From Cephalopachus bancanus (lineage: Eukaryota; Chordata; Mammalia; Primates; Tarsiidae), in contig JAPVLO010000045.1 of assembly GCA_027257055.1 (NCBI GenBank), forward strand, positions 2,389,501-2,453,500: 64,000 nucleotides of DNA, given 5' to 3'. The first letter of the stretch is position 1; each line of letters opens with the position of its first letter. The notes below the pieces were generated by a model. The model did not search any database. It worked only from the letters and a program-made list of their open reading frames with translations, and was not told where the DNA came from. Below, piece by piece: positions 10,985 to 23,177 of the stretch. A program made the translations under genes and the position numbers.

Positions 10985-11655
10985 CTCACCGCAAAACTGT
11001 GCATAAGGATAGACACGTAGATCAGTGGAATAGAATTGAGAATCCATAAATAAACCCTTACATTCGTGGTCAATTGATTTTTGACAAGAGTAGCAGGACA
11101 ATTTAGTGGGGAAAAGAATAGTGTCTTTCACATGGTGCTGAGACAACTGGATATCCATATGCAAAAGATGAAGTCAAGCCACCACCTCCAACCGTGTATA
11201 AAAATAAACTCAAAATGGATCATAGAACTAAATGTAATAACTAAAACTACACAAATCATAGAAGAAAATAGACATGTGGAATGCAAACTTGGATTAAGGA
11301 ATAGTTTCTTACATTCAACACCAAAAGCACAGATAACAAAAGAAAAAATATATATAAGTGGAGCTCACCTAAATTTAAAAGCTGTGTGTGTCAAACAATA
11401 TTGTGTAAAAATGCTAAAGATATCTCGTAGAATGGGAGAAAATAACAGTATATGCAAATTATATATCTGACATGGGACTTCTATCCAGATTATATACAAA
11501 CTTATAACTCAATAAATAGACAATCCAATTTCAACATTGGCAAAAGACTTGAATACACATTTCTTTAAAAAAGCACAAAAGTGGCCAACAAGCACAAGAA
11601 AATGCTCAACATTAGCCATCAGGGAAATTTAAACAAAACCACACCCCCAGGATAG
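10985..11655 (+). mobile_element. L1 LINE (copy C), 5' piece of a split element
   Basis: Sense-strand L1 ORF2 C-terminal region, for example AGACACGTAGATCAGTGGAATAGA and ATTGATTTTTGACAAGAGT. It breaks at about 11656 and resumes at 13606, because a minus-strand L1 was inserted. Diverged and full of stops. Confidence 0.8.
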
Positions 11656-13605
11656 ATTTTTTTTTTCATACTTTGTTTTATTTTAAAGATATGAGGTACA
11701 AGCCAGGATTAGGTACATAAGTAATCTATGTGCAGATAAAGTCTGGCCTCCAGTTGGTCCTCATTTCCCCAGGTTTAGTATCAGGTACCCTTTATGTCAT
11801 TATGTGCCCCTCCACCTTATCCCTTTCCTATCAGGTCCCACTTATGAGTGAGAACATGTGGTATTTGGTTCTTTGTTACTGTGATAGATCGCTAAGAATG
11901 ATTGTTTCTAATTCCATCCAATTTGCTGAGAAGTTCATGATTTTGTCCTTCTTTATGGCTATATAGTATTCCATTATGTATATATACGACATTTTTTTTC
12001 CAGTCTGCCTTCAATGGGCATTGGGGTTGGTTTCATGTGTTTGCCATTGTGAATCGTGCAGCAATGAACATGCATATGCAGGTATCTTTTTTGTAGAACT
12101 ATTTATGCTTCTCTGGGTCTATTCTCAGGAGGGTAATTGCTGGATAATATGGAAGGTTCATTTCTAGTTCTAAGTATTGCCACATTGTTCTCCATAGAGG
12201 TTGGACTAGCTTGAACTTCCACCAACAGTATAGAAGCATCCCCTTTTTTCTGCACCCGTGCCAACACCTATTGGTTTTGATTTATTAATTATGGCCATCC
12301 TTACTTGGGTAAGGTGCTATCTCAGTGTGGTTTTGATTCGCATTTCTCTGGTGATTAGTGAGGCTGAGAATTTTTTCATGTATCTGTTGGCTGTTTATAC
12401 ATCTTCTTTTGAAAAGTGTCCGTTTGTGTCCTTTGCTTTTTTTTTTTTATTTTAAAGATATGATGTACAATTCAGGACTAGTTTTTTTTTTATTTTAAAG
12501 ATATGATGTACCATTCAGGACAAGTGGCCATCTTACAGGAAAATTTTGGACATTTTTTAATATGGTTGTTTGTTTTTTTAGTTTCAGCTCATTTGAATTT
12601 CTTGTAGATCCCAGATATTAGGCCTTCATCAGATATACAGTTAGCAAATATTTTTTTCCCATTCTGTGGGTGGTTTCCCCTCCCCCTTGATGGTTTCTTT
12701 TAGTGTGAAAAAGCTTTTCCATTTGATGAATTTTTCTATGTCCCATTTGTCTATGTTATCTTTTATGGCATATGATTTGGGGGTTATGACCAAGAATTGG
12801 TTGCCTACTGCAATGTGCAAAAGAGTGTCTTCTGCATTTTCTTTTAAGATTCTTATAGTTTGAGGTTTTACGTTCACATGTTTGATCCAATTAGAGTTGA
12901 TTTTTTGTATATAGCATTAGCGGCGTTCCTGTTTCTTTCTTCTGCATGTGGTCAGCCAGTTTTTTCAGCCCCATTTACTGAATAAGGTCTCCTCTCCCCA
13001 GTGGTTGTTGTTGATGGTTTTGTCAGAGATTAGTAGATTGAGAGATTGAGTTTTTGCTTCTGGAATCTCTGTCTTGCTCCATTAGTCTATATACCTATTT
13101 TTGTACCAATATCAGGCTGTTTTGATTACTGTAGCCTTATAGTAAGGTTTAAAGTCTAGAAGCGTGATATCCCCCACTTTGTTCCTTTTGCTGAGGAGTG
13201 TTTTGGCTATTCATGCTCATTTTTATTTTTATATGAATTTCTATATTGTCATTTCGAGATCTGAGAATAATGTTTGTAATTTGATGGTTATTGCATTGAA
13301 TCTGTAGATTGCCTTGGGTAGAATGGACATCTTAACAATATTGTTTCTTCCAATCCATGAACATGGAATGCTTTCTATTTGTTTGTGTCCTTTTTTATTT
13401 CTTTGAGCAGAGTTTTGTAGTTTTGGTTGTAAAGTTCTTTCATTTCTCTGGTTAGGAAGATGCCAAGGTACTTCATTTGTGTGTGTGTGTGTGGCTATTG
13501 TGAAGGGGATTGTGTTTTTTATTTAGTTTTCTGCCTGTTGATTGTTGGTATATAGAAATGCAGCTGTCTTTTGCACATTGATTTTGTACCCAAGATTTTA
13601 TAATA
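11656..13605 (-). mobile_element. L1 LINE (copy D), 5'-truncated, inserted in copy C
   Basis: The antisense tail and 3' UTR begin at 11659 (T-run, then TTTTATTTTAAAGATATGAGGTAC). ORF2 C-terminal sequence follows to about 13600, where it ends short of the catalytic motif. It contains a foreign block at 12436-12553 and a short (GT)n at 13477-13492. Copy C sequence continues on the far side, which proves insertion order. Confidence 0.85.
12436..12553 (-). mobile_element. Two stacked ultra-short L1 3' ends
   Basis: Two adjacent blocks each start with a T-run and then ATTTTAAAGATATGATGTAC, the antisense 3' terminus of this L1 family. The first is about 45 bp (12436-12481). The second is about 70 bp and continues into 3' UTR-like sequence (GTGGCCATCTTACAGGAAAA). 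They interrupt L1 ORF2 between CCTTTGC and ATTTTTTAA. Confidence 0.75.
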
Positions 13606-14230
13606 AAAAAAAGTAATGACAAAGATGTAGAGACATCAGAACCCTCCTTCTTTGCTGGTGGGAATGTAAAAAGGTGTGGACACCTTGAAAAGCAGCTTAG
13701 TACTTCCTCAAAATGTTATGCATACAGTTGTCATACAACCCAACAATTCCACTTTAATTTATACACTCCCCCCCAAAATAAAAACTATGTCTGCACAAAA
13801 ACTTGTACAAATGTTCAGAATAGCATTATTCACAATAGCCATAAAGTATAAACAGCCTAAGTGTCTATTAAATGATGAATTAATAAACAGAATGGCATAT
13901 TATTTATGGCAATTAAAAAATGAAATTCTGATAAGCCTTGAAAACATCGTGCTTATGAAAGAAGTCAGTCACAAAAGACCACATATTATATGATATCATT
14001 TATATGAAATTTTCAGGATAGATAAATCCACAGAGATAGAAGTATATTCGTGGTTGTCAGGGCCTGAAGGAGAGGGAAATGAAGAGTATCTGAGGTGTTG
14101 AAAGTGTTCTAAGATTAGATTGTAGTGATAGTTGCATATTTCTGTGAATATTGTAAATTTTATTTACCTATGCACATAAAAACTAATTGTATGGCATATG
14201 AATTATAGCTCAAAAAAGTTGTTTTTTAAA
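13606..14230 (+). mobile_element. L1 copy C, 3' piece
   Basis: Continuation of the split plus-strand L1: TGATGACAAAG-like start, TTTGCTGGTGGGAATGTAAAA, ACAGCCTAAGTGTCTATTAAATGATG and a decayed 3' end near AATTATAGCTCAAAAAAG. A 105-codon open stretch at 13676-13993 is chance readthrough of L1 sequence, not a gene. Confidence 0.8.
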
Positions 14231-14307
14231 AATCAGGTTTTTAAAGAGTCCTTGACTTATGATAGATCATACTGCATTTTAATGCAATTGAAAAAAATTT
14301 TAAGACT

Positions 14308-14770
14308 GTGTATTAGGTTCCTAGGGTTACCATAAAAAGGTAGCATAAACTGAGAGGCTTGATACAACAGAAATTTATTATCTAGTAGTTCTGGAGGCCA
14401 GAAGTGAAGTCGACAACAACTTTGGTTCCTTCTGAGAGTTCTAAGGGAAAACTGTTCCAGGCCTCTCTCCTAGCTTGTGGTGGTTACTGGCAACCCTTAG
14501 CATCCTGTAGTTTGTGAATATACTGCTCCAATCTCTCCAATCTCCAACTTCACATAATGTTTCTCTTTCTGTCTTCATGTGACCATCTTCTTTCTGTGTC
14601 TCTCTCACCTCTCATCTTCCTATAGGGACCACAGTCATTTTGGATTAGCACCTACCTTAATGACGTGATTGCATCTGCAATGACCCTAGTTCCAAATAAG
14701 GTCACATTCACAGGTACTGGGGATTAGGACTTCAACATAACTTTTTGGTGAACACAATCAACCCATAATA
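14308..14770 (-). mobile_element. MaLR-type (MLT1-like) solo LTR
   Basis: The antisense strand has ...AGGTCCTAATCCCCAGTACCTG, a CAGAAGAGAGA-like middle and, near its end, ATAATAAATTTCTGTTGT, which carries an LTR polyadenylation signal. On the plus strand TTCTGGAGGCCAGAAG and CAACAGAAATTTATTATCT are typical of this family. It starts TATTAGGTTCCTAGGG and ends near AACCCATAATA. No internal region adjoins it, so it is a solo LTR. Confidence 0.65.
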
Positions 14771-16699
14771 GATTGTTTTTCCGTTGATTCTCTTATACAA
14801 TACCATGTTTTACATATTTCAGTGTTAGGAACAAAGCAGGTGCTAGATAAATATCTATTAAGTGATTATATTATTTAATCTGTAGCTATCTACTCAAATT
14901 TGGAAAGATCTTTGTGGTTAGTCTGTAATGTTACTTGAACTTATGCCATTATGTTTAACTAAAGAAGTACCTCCTTCTAATCAAAGGTTTTGCATTTGCA
15001 TTCTTTGCCAAAATAATTGGTTAATGGATTGTTTGCTTAATTGATCAAATCTGTTGATTGATCAACTCAGTCAAAATAATCTTGAAGTTAGCAGTGTTAA
15101 CTCAGCTTCTTTTAAAGCAACATAAACTCATGTCTTCTTGCTTGTCTTCTGTGAAGATAGAGAAGATTCTTCTCATAATACTCCTTTTTCCTTCCAATAT
15201 CCAGACCAAGTGATCCCAGATTCTGTAACCTTCCACATAAATCCACAAACTGATGTTGAAGGCATTCCAAAATTATAGAAAATGTTCACTTACTAATTTT
15301 CAGTTTGAAAGCAATTAAATTTCTATTTTTATGTGGTCCTATATGCCTATGTTATTCTATCTTAAAAAGACAAATATACAAGAATGTCAATTAGAGTTCT
15401 TCAATATGTGATGCTTATTGAAGGGAATTTTACTGTGGATTACTGGCTTTTGCTATTATTTAATCTGCATACACACATATGCACATACACAGAATTTTTT
15501 TTCTTTGGTTAAAAAAATTATAATTTTCTTTGGTTAAAAAATAACTTAGGACCACAAAAAGTAATAGATACTTGGCTTCAGATTTTTTCTACATATATTT
15601 ATCTTGAAAATTCCAGAGGTAATTAAATAGAACATATTTTTAAAGTCACTTTAATTCTTAATTATCTTGCAAAAGGAATTTACATCTAATTTATTTCTTC
15701 ATATGTGTAAAATTATGAGGCAACATAAGAAAATTGTTCAGAAATCTATAGTAACTGATTCTTCTACTCTCTGTATTTATTTATTTGTTGGCTTTCATTG
15801 TACTCATATTTAATTTTAAGTAGGTTGGACATAGATAAACTTGAGTATTAGGTATAGGTGTATGTTGTTTGAGAGGAAAAATATTACTAAATATATTAAG
15901 AACTATTAAATGCTTTATTGATTGCCTCATTCACAGAACTTGAAGTGTAAATGGACCCCATCAATTTAAGGTCTGTAAATGATCTTTTAGAGTATCCCAA
16001 ATGTATAGGAAAATATCTAAATGTAATTTATAAAATTTCTGAGAAACATTTTATTTAATTTGGAGCAATTAGTCATAAGAAAGAACAAATCTTTCATTAA
16101 ATAAAGAGAAGGATTTTCTTATAAGGAACATGAAATAAAGCTTTCAATGCTTTTCGTTTTGTTTATTTGTTTTAAAATTTCCAGTCTAGTGAATTGGGAG
16201 TCCTCCCCAAGGCTGGATGCCCTTTGACATTGTCTCAGTCTTTGTTTCCTGAATTCTATTCCCAGCTTCTCTCCATCCTGTCTTCTACTGTGTTTCTCAA
16301 TTTAATTCTCTTTCTCACAGAAACAGGCCAATTATAGGTTCATTTCACTATTGCAACTTATTGTATGAAGACTAGGACCATTTGCCTAGATTAAAAGCCA
16401 AGGAGAGGAAGAATATTATAGTCTGTTATTTATGGATTGATGATCTCATAAAACACAATGTATAAAATATTATCTTTTACTAGGAAGTAGACTTAAGATT
16501 TATATATGTTCTCCTAATATATGCAGTAAGATGATGTTCTATGTGCAATTGTTATTAGTAATGTCCATATAAGTTACCCAGTTCTCTTTATAGTAATAAT
16601 AATAACCAACACTTATGGGGCATTTAGTAGAATTGCTGCTGTAGCAATTCAAATGAGATTCAACTAGGGCCTTATATTCTGTATATTAGATACAATTGT
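14771..16699. other. Unassigned AT-rich sequence
   Basis: No repeat family, reading frame or RNA gene that I can support. A near-duplicate motif TTTCTTTGGTTAAAAAA occurs twice at about 15500-15540. Confidence 0.5.
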
Positions 16700-16830
16700 G
16701 TCCCATGTCTTGAAATGAGAGTGTTTTGAAGACAGAGATCATGATCACTCATTACAATACTCTCAATGCCTAGAAAATGTCTTCCAAAAAGTAGAAACTC
16801 AATAAATACTTTTTATTGTTGCTTTTGCTT
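16700..16830 (+). mobile_element. L2 LINE 3' end
   Basis: Pattern of an L2 3' terminus: GACAGAGATCATGATCACTCA, ...CAATGCCTAGAAAATG..., then CTCAATAAATACTTTTTATTG. Old copy. Confidence 0.6.
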
Positions 16831-16867
16831 CAGATTTTAATTATACAAATGTTAAAGATAGAATTGA

Positions 16868-17455
16868 GACTGGAATTAATCAAGATGTTCTTCAGCAGGT
16901 GAATGGATAAACTGTGTTACATCCATACAATGAAATATTACTTGGCGATAAATATGAATGAGCTATCAAGCCTTGAAGACATAGAGGAACCTTAAATGTA
17001 TATTGATATGTGAAAAAAGTTAGCCTAAAAAGGCTACATACTATATGATTTCAACTGCATGAAATTTGGGAGTAGAAAAACTATAGAGACAGTATGACAT
17101 TCGCTGGTTGCCAAGGTTTTCAGAGAAGAGAGAAGTGAATGAATAGCCAGAGCACAGATTTTTCAGGTAATGAAGAATTCTGCATAAAACTGTGTCATTA
17201 TGTATTTTGAACTATACAGTACAGTTGAGTGAGTCTAAAACTACACAACACAAGAGTGAAACTTTAATGTCACCTGTTGACTGTAATTAATAATAATGTA
17301 TCAATATTCATTCAATACACTACCTTAGAGTAAGAAATTAATAATAGGGAAAAACTGTGTACAGAGAGGGGTTAGGTATGTGGAATATATGTGCTATTTA
17401 CTCAATTATTCTGCAAATTTAAAATTGTATTAAAAAGTAAAGTCATTCAATTATT
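16868..17455 (+). mobile_element. Old L1 3' region (L1M-like)
   Basis: Sense-strand 3' part of an ancient L1: CAGCAGGTGAATGGATAAACTG, ATCCATACAATGAAATATTACTTGG, ACTATATGATTTCAACTGCATG and GTCACCTGTTGACTGTAATT. Diverged, non-coding. Confidence 0.75.
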
Positions 17456-17589
17456 TTTAAAGTTGTCTTTAAATCCGAGGTCACAAAGTCATCTACATAT
17501 ATAGCATCTATTTTTAACAAGATGTCAAGTTAATTCCTAGAGAAATAGTACTGTTTTCAACAAATTTTACTAGAATATCTATATAACAA

Positions 17590-18075
17590 AAAATGAACCT
17601 TAACCCTTACCTAGTATCATATGAAATATTTAACTTGGAAAGGATAACAGACCTAAATGTTTAACCTAAAACTATAAAACTTCTAGAAGAAAACATGGGG
17701 GAAAAATATTTAAAATCTTTGTGACCTCGGATTAGACAATGATGTCTTAGTTTATAAAAAGTGTGCAAGTCATGAAAGAAAAACTGATAAATTGGACTTC
17801 ATCAAAATTTAAAACTTCTGTTCTTCCATATACATTGTTAAGAAGCTAAAATGATAAAGTGTAAACTGGGAGAAATACTTGCAAAACATATCTTATAAAA
17901 GACTTGAATCTAGAATATATAGGGAGATCACAATTGAACAAGTAGGCAAAAATTTTTAATAGCCACGGTATTTTGACACTTCATCTAGAAAGAAATGGTA
18001 CATATGCATATTAAATGATACTCAACATCATTATTCATTACAGAAGGGCAAGTTAAAAACAAAATAAAACACTAT
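17590..18075 (+). mobile_element. Old L1 ORF2 fragment
   Basis: Sense L1 pieces: AAAACTATAAAACTTCTAGAAG, GTGACCTCGGATTAGACAATG, AAATTGGACTTCATCAAAATT and AACATCATTATTCATTA. It precedes in L1 order the fragment at 16868, so the two are separate or rearranged copies. Confidence 0.75.
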
Positions 18076-18814
18076 ATATCTACTTCTCATTGCTCTACCA
18101 GGCCAGCAACTTCCGGGAGGTATTAGAACATGATAGAGCCCATAGCCATGTACCATACCCACACTTCACTAGTTATAAAGTGGGTCTATTGGTCTGAGGT
18201 GATTTTTGTGACATTCTGTTTCACTGGATCAGACAATCTTCACTGACTGAGGTCCTAAGGGCAGGAAAGGCAAATTCATGTGAAAAATACATCACATCTG
18301 GCCAAAATTAATTGTTGCTTCTTTCAGAAAGGGTCCCATATAATTAATTTGCTATAATGTGGCAGATTAGTCTCCTCAAGGAATAGGACAATAACTATCA
18401 GGGGTTTAGTCTTGATCTCTGTTTCTGAGATGTTGAACAGCAGCAATAGCTAGATCAACGTTGATGAGTGGGACCCAAATGTAAACCTTGTCCCTACCAC
18501 TGTAGCTACTCCATTCACAAACCTCTTGTTCCAGTACTGGGGTAGTCAATCACAAAAACCGGTTGACATCAAATGTCTCAGGCAATCTACTTGACTGTTA
18601 TGTGCCTTTCTTTTGTTGTGGATGCTCTCTGTTTCATGCAATTGTAGTATAAAGATCTCATACCAACTTCCATGGGTCCAGTCACATTCTTCTCTAGACT
18701 TTCTTTTAAATCTTCCAAAACTTCTCTTTCCAGGTCCCTGACCAACTTATTCATCACTGCCCATGAATTTATCCAAAATTTTTTTTGGATAATTCATGAA
18801 ACCTGCATTTTATT
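18076..18814. other. Unassigned sequence, left half of a block split by an L1
   Basis: Moderate-GC, non-low-complexity sequence that looks interrupted by the L1 at 18815-19860 and may continue at 19861. I suspect the inside of an old LTR retrotransposon, antisense, but see no diagnostic motif. A 12-13 bp inverted repeat lies at 18762-18798. Confidence 0.35.
18762..18798. repeat. Inverted repeat next to an L1 tail
   Basis: CATGAATTTATCC and GGATAATTCATG pair with one bulged T, separated by a 12-nt A/T-rich loop. Confidence 0.8.
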
Positions 18815-19860
18815 TTCTTTTATTTATTTTTAATTTTTATTTTAAAGATGTGGGGTACAATTCAGGGTCAGGGATGCAAATGGTCATTGCACAGGTAAAG
18901 TTTGGGGTTCACTTTGGTCCCCACTTCACCTAGTTTGAGATCAGGTAACCTTATTGATGAAGTGAACCCCCTTCCCCTGGCAGTTTCCCACTACTGCCAA
19001 TCACTTTCTTATAGTATTAAATAATTGCTTATGAGAACATGTGGTACTCAGGTCATTGTTTCTCTGATAGATCACTGAGCATTATAGAGTCTAACTCCAT
19101 GTAAGTTGCTGCGAAGTTCATAATTTTGTCCTTTATGGCTGTGTAATATTCCATCATGTATCTGTACCACATTTTAAAAAATCCAATCCATTTTTGATGG
19201 GCAGCCCAGTTGGTTCCATGTTTTTTGCTATTGTTAATAATGCTGCAATAAACGTGTGTGTGCAGATATCTTTTTCATAGAGTGATTTGAGTTCCTCCAG
19301 GTATATTCCCAGAATGGTGATTGCTAGGTCATATGGAGGGTAAATTTTTAGATCTTTTATGAATTGCCACACTGTTTTCAACAGAGGCTGTACTAATTTA
19401 CAATCCCACCAACAGTATAGAAGTGCTCCCTTTTCTCCACATCCTCTCCAGCATCTATTGTTTTTTGAGTTATTGACGATGGCCATCCTGATTGGAGTTA
19501 GGTGATACCTCAGAATAGTTTTAATTTGCATTTCTTTGATTATTAGTGAGGCTGAGAATTTTTTCATGTTTCTTTTGGCTGCTTGTATATCTTCTTTTGA
19601 GATATGTGTATTCATGCCTTTTGCCCACTTTTTACTGGGGCTGTTTGTTTTTTCCTTTCAGCATGTTTGAGTTCCTTGTAGATCCTACATGTTAGGCCTT
19701 TGTCACATATACAGTTGTCAAATACTTTTTCCCATTCTGTGGGCTGTCTCCCTGCTCTCCTGATGATTTCTTTTACTTTGCAGAAGCTTTTCAGTTTGAT
19801 GAGGTCCCATTTGTCCATCTTACTCTTATGGCATGGGCATTTGGGGCTTTGATCGGAAAT
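18815..19860 (-). mobile_element. L1 LINE (copy G), 5'-truncated
   Basis: T-rich tail then ATTTTAAAGATGTGGGGTAC, the antisense 3' terminus, followed by 3' UTR and the C-terminal part of ORF2. Two long open pieces remain: 19154-19615 ([38 protein letters not shown]) and 19612-19818 ([17 protein letters not shown]). The longer open frames suggest a younger insertion than its surroundings. Confidence 0.87.
19154..19818 (-). pseudogene. L1 ORF2 C-terminal relic
   Basis: The cysteine-rich C-terminal region of L1 ORF2p in two overlapping frames, with a cysteine/tryptophan cluster (CWRGCGEKG...[10 protein letters not shown] at 19154-19615). The N-terminal endonuclease and catalytic reverse transcriptase parts are absent by 5' truncation. 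A frameshift joins the two pieces near 19612, so no functional protein is possible. Confidence 0.85.
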
Positions 19861-20880
19861 TGATTGCCAGCATATAATTCTTCATTGGTCTTCTTCACTT
19901 TCCACATAAAATAGATGACTAGATACACTGCCTAAAGTTCTTTCCATTGGAAGGTTTTTCCCCTCATAACTTTTTTTTCAGGACCACTTCTGTGTAGTCC
20001 ATTTTCAACTTAAACCCATATCACAAGTCAACTTCTCCATAAATCATGCTGGATTTTTCTCTTCCTTTCTATATGGTAATAAGAAACCCCTTATGTAGCC
20101 ATAAGTGGTAGGCAACATGGGAGTCTGGCCCATCTGTTTTTTGGTACTTCTTGGAGCTTCTGGATCCAATCTTGTCTAATCCCACTTGCACATTATTAAT
20201 GGATAGCATGTGGCCTTCCAACATTATAAAAAGGTAGATGATCCAACAGATGCAGCCATGAGGGTCAGCTCTGGTCATATAACTTTTTGATTTCCTGTGA
20301 TGAGGTGCTTCTTCTCCATGAGGGCCCAGTGTGAACCAGAGGCAGTTTTTATAAATAAGTATAGTTCTTGGCAGCAGATGGCTTCAGAATCTAAAATCCT
20401 GAGTTTAGGTTATGACTCTCCTACTGAGGCTTGCCTTAAATTTCAAACTCTTTCCCTTACCACAGATACCTTTAATGTCATTGAATCTACAAGGTTGTGT
20501 GGTACAACTGACAATACTACTTGTCCTGCAGCCTGGAGTGGTATTATCAAATGTGAAATATACTTCCTCCAGAACACAAACATCTACAAGCATAGTGCTT
20601 GTTTCTTACTAATGACAAAAGCCATCCATTTCCAAAGTCAGTATACTTACTTCTCCTAAATCTCTCAATGCCTGAAATAATAGCCTTGTCAATGCATTCT
20701 CTTCCACTGGTTGCCAATCCCAGGTCACCACTGGTAAACTTTTAATACTTCACTGCTACATCATTTCAGGAGTTATCAATATTCTCACTGCCAGCTTCCT
20801 AGAAAGTAGACCAAATCCAATATCCCATTTTAGAGTCTGCTTCCTGGACTACTTTCAGTTTCCAGTTGTCTTAGTTCAGG
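19861..20880. other. Unassigned block, right half
   Basis: Probable continuation of 18076-18814 beyond the inserted L1. Short open stretches on both strands (for example 20297-20659 plus) show no domain I recognise. An old LTR-retrotransposon interior remains possible. Confidence 0.35.
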
Positions 20881-22014
20881 TTCCACAGAAACAGACTCTG
20901 AGACAGAGGTTCACACACTGAGTTTTTTGGGACAATGCTATGAGGAAGAAGAGAAACAGCATTGGGCAGAGAGAAAAGGTAGACTGAGAGCAAGTTGCAA
21001 CAGAGACTTCAGCAGATCCCATGAGACATTATGGAGTTGAGATGATCCTTCAGAATTTTGAGGTAAGAAAGTCAAGCCTTTATATTGCCCTGTAGACCAG
21101 TTATTGGATGTGGGTTGCCCCCATGTAGGGATCATAACCTTGGATGAGAGGACAATTTACAGATAGGGACTCTGCTTTGAGCCATAAACATCCAGTACTC
21201 CTAGTAAATATGGAAAATTTTCTAAAAAGTCTAAAATTATTCAGTAGTTCTATTTTTCTCAGATAACAAAGCTTGTAACCTATTCTAGCTATCCAATGTC
21301 CTATTTTTGTTTGAAACGCACACAATTTATTGAATTTACTCATTTGCTCACTAATGTTTGCATGTGTTCCATCCTTCCTGTTCAGAAGTTTTTTTTTTAA
21401 ATGTCTGATTGTTGCAATTTCTCTTAATCTTTGTAGGATTGAAATGTCTTGGCTTTGACCTTGATGCTAAATAATAATTTAATTAGGTATACAATTCTAG
21501 GTTGGCAGTTATTTCTTTCAGCTGAATATATTGCTGCAGCTTTGATGTACACTGTTTCTGAGAAGAAGTTTGCTCTCAGCCTAATTATTCTTCCTTTGCA
21601 TTTGGGGCAATGTACTCTTTTCCTTCTGAAATTGCTATTAGATGTATATAGAAGTCTGTCAGTGTATTTTCCAAATATCTTAATGCCTTCTCATATATAT
21701 TTCATCCCTAACTCTGTTGCCTTCTTGGTGAATTATTTATTACTCTCTTTCAATTTATTAATTCCTCTTTGCCTGTGTCTAATCTAGAGTATATATCATC
21801 CATACAGTTTTTAATTTCACTGGCTATATTATTCATTTCCAGAATTTTTAATTATTTTTCATACCTTTATCTCTTTTGCTTCACTTCTTCCTAGGTTTTG
21901 GTTCATTATTTCTTTGCTTTTTTGGATGTTATTTCTTTATTCAACTCTCTGAATGTCCCATGTATATTTATTTTGAAATATTTATCAGGTTGTTCTACTA
22001 CATAATTTTTTTAT
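20881..22014. other. Unassigned sequence
   Basis: Starts with GTTCCACAGAAACAGACTCTGAGACAGAG, which resembles LTR-type repeats, then AT-rich sequence. No gene or firm repeat call. Confidence 0.35.
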
Positions 22015-22140
22015 TTATAGGTTTTAAAATTTTTAATTGACATGTAATAATTTTGCATATTTATGGAGTACATAGTGATGTTTTGATACATATAATGCAT
22101 AGTATCAGAGCAGTATTTATGGGCCAAATTTATATACAAA
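22015..22140 (-). mobile_element. Old L1 3' UTR scrap
   Basis: TTTTTAATTGACATGTAATAATTTTGCATATTTATGGAGTACATAGTGATG-type sequence (seen in part) is the antisense 3' UTR of ancient mammalian L1s. Confidence 0.65.
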
Positions 22141-23167
22141 GTTTTTATTTTATTGACTACTTTATCAGTATTAGATTCATTTCCTCCATGAGTTCAGGAA
22201 TTATCTACAGGATTCTTTTCTCTGTTTATCCCTCCATGTCTGGTTTTGTTGTGCTTCCACCCCATCCCTCAGGTTCCTCAAATCTAAGCCATGTCTTACA
22301 TTGAAGATCAAATCTTGCATAACAGAGCTATCAAGAATTTTAGTCACTATTACAAAGTCAACATGGGGCTTGGTTTTTCTAGAAAGAAGCTGCGTGTGCT
22401 TCTTTCTATCTCACATGACTTTATATATGCCACATTTTTCCCCCTTTGGAAGAGGGGAGCCCCTTTCTCCAGGCCCTAGCTTCAAGTGTGCACTTGACTC
22501 TTTTACCACCTTCCAGGGAGCAATTTATCTCATGAGTTGAACTGCTGGACTCTGTGTCCAGAGACAGGCAGACCTATTCCGATGTCTGTACTGTCACCAA
22601 CCACCATGCTCCACAGAGATGTTTACTTTGTTTTACTTTATTTTAGCATAACTATATCGTTTTGAAATTTTTTTGCTCTACAAATTCATCTGTCATTTCT
22701 GTATATGTGAGACAGAAAGGTACTTCAAAGTATAAATTTACAAGGCTATTGACTAAACGTTGATAAATACTTGTTTTCAAATATTTGTTGAATGAATAAA
22801 TAAAATGCTCTTTGCATTGTTAGGAGTCTCTCTGAGTCTTTGCTTGTGCAATTCTGTTAACTTAGAATAAACTTTGCCTTTTTTCAATCATACTCATAAT
22901 TCTAGTATTATCTCCCCTACAAGGATTTACCTAATGACCATATACCCTACACAGAATTTTGCTTTTCTGTTTTATTATTGTGCTTATTACAAACATATGT
23001 AATAATATATTTTCTATTATGTAGCAATCATCTTTATATCTGTCACCTCAACTAATTGTGAATTCACATCTTACTTACTGCATTCTTTGCACCTCATACA
23101 GTGAACTGCATTTGTATGTTCTCAATTATTTATACAGTGAATTGCTATGAACAACAGACCCAGATAA
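22141..23167. other. Unassigned sequence
   Basis: No recognised repeat or gene. Short open stretches near 22291-22540 look like chance. Confidence 0.45.
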
Positions 23168-23177
23168 TATACTATTT

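Noticed and set aside
13676..13993. 105-codon plus-strand frame
   Set aside because: The DNA is the 3' part of an old L1 that resumes after a nested insertion.
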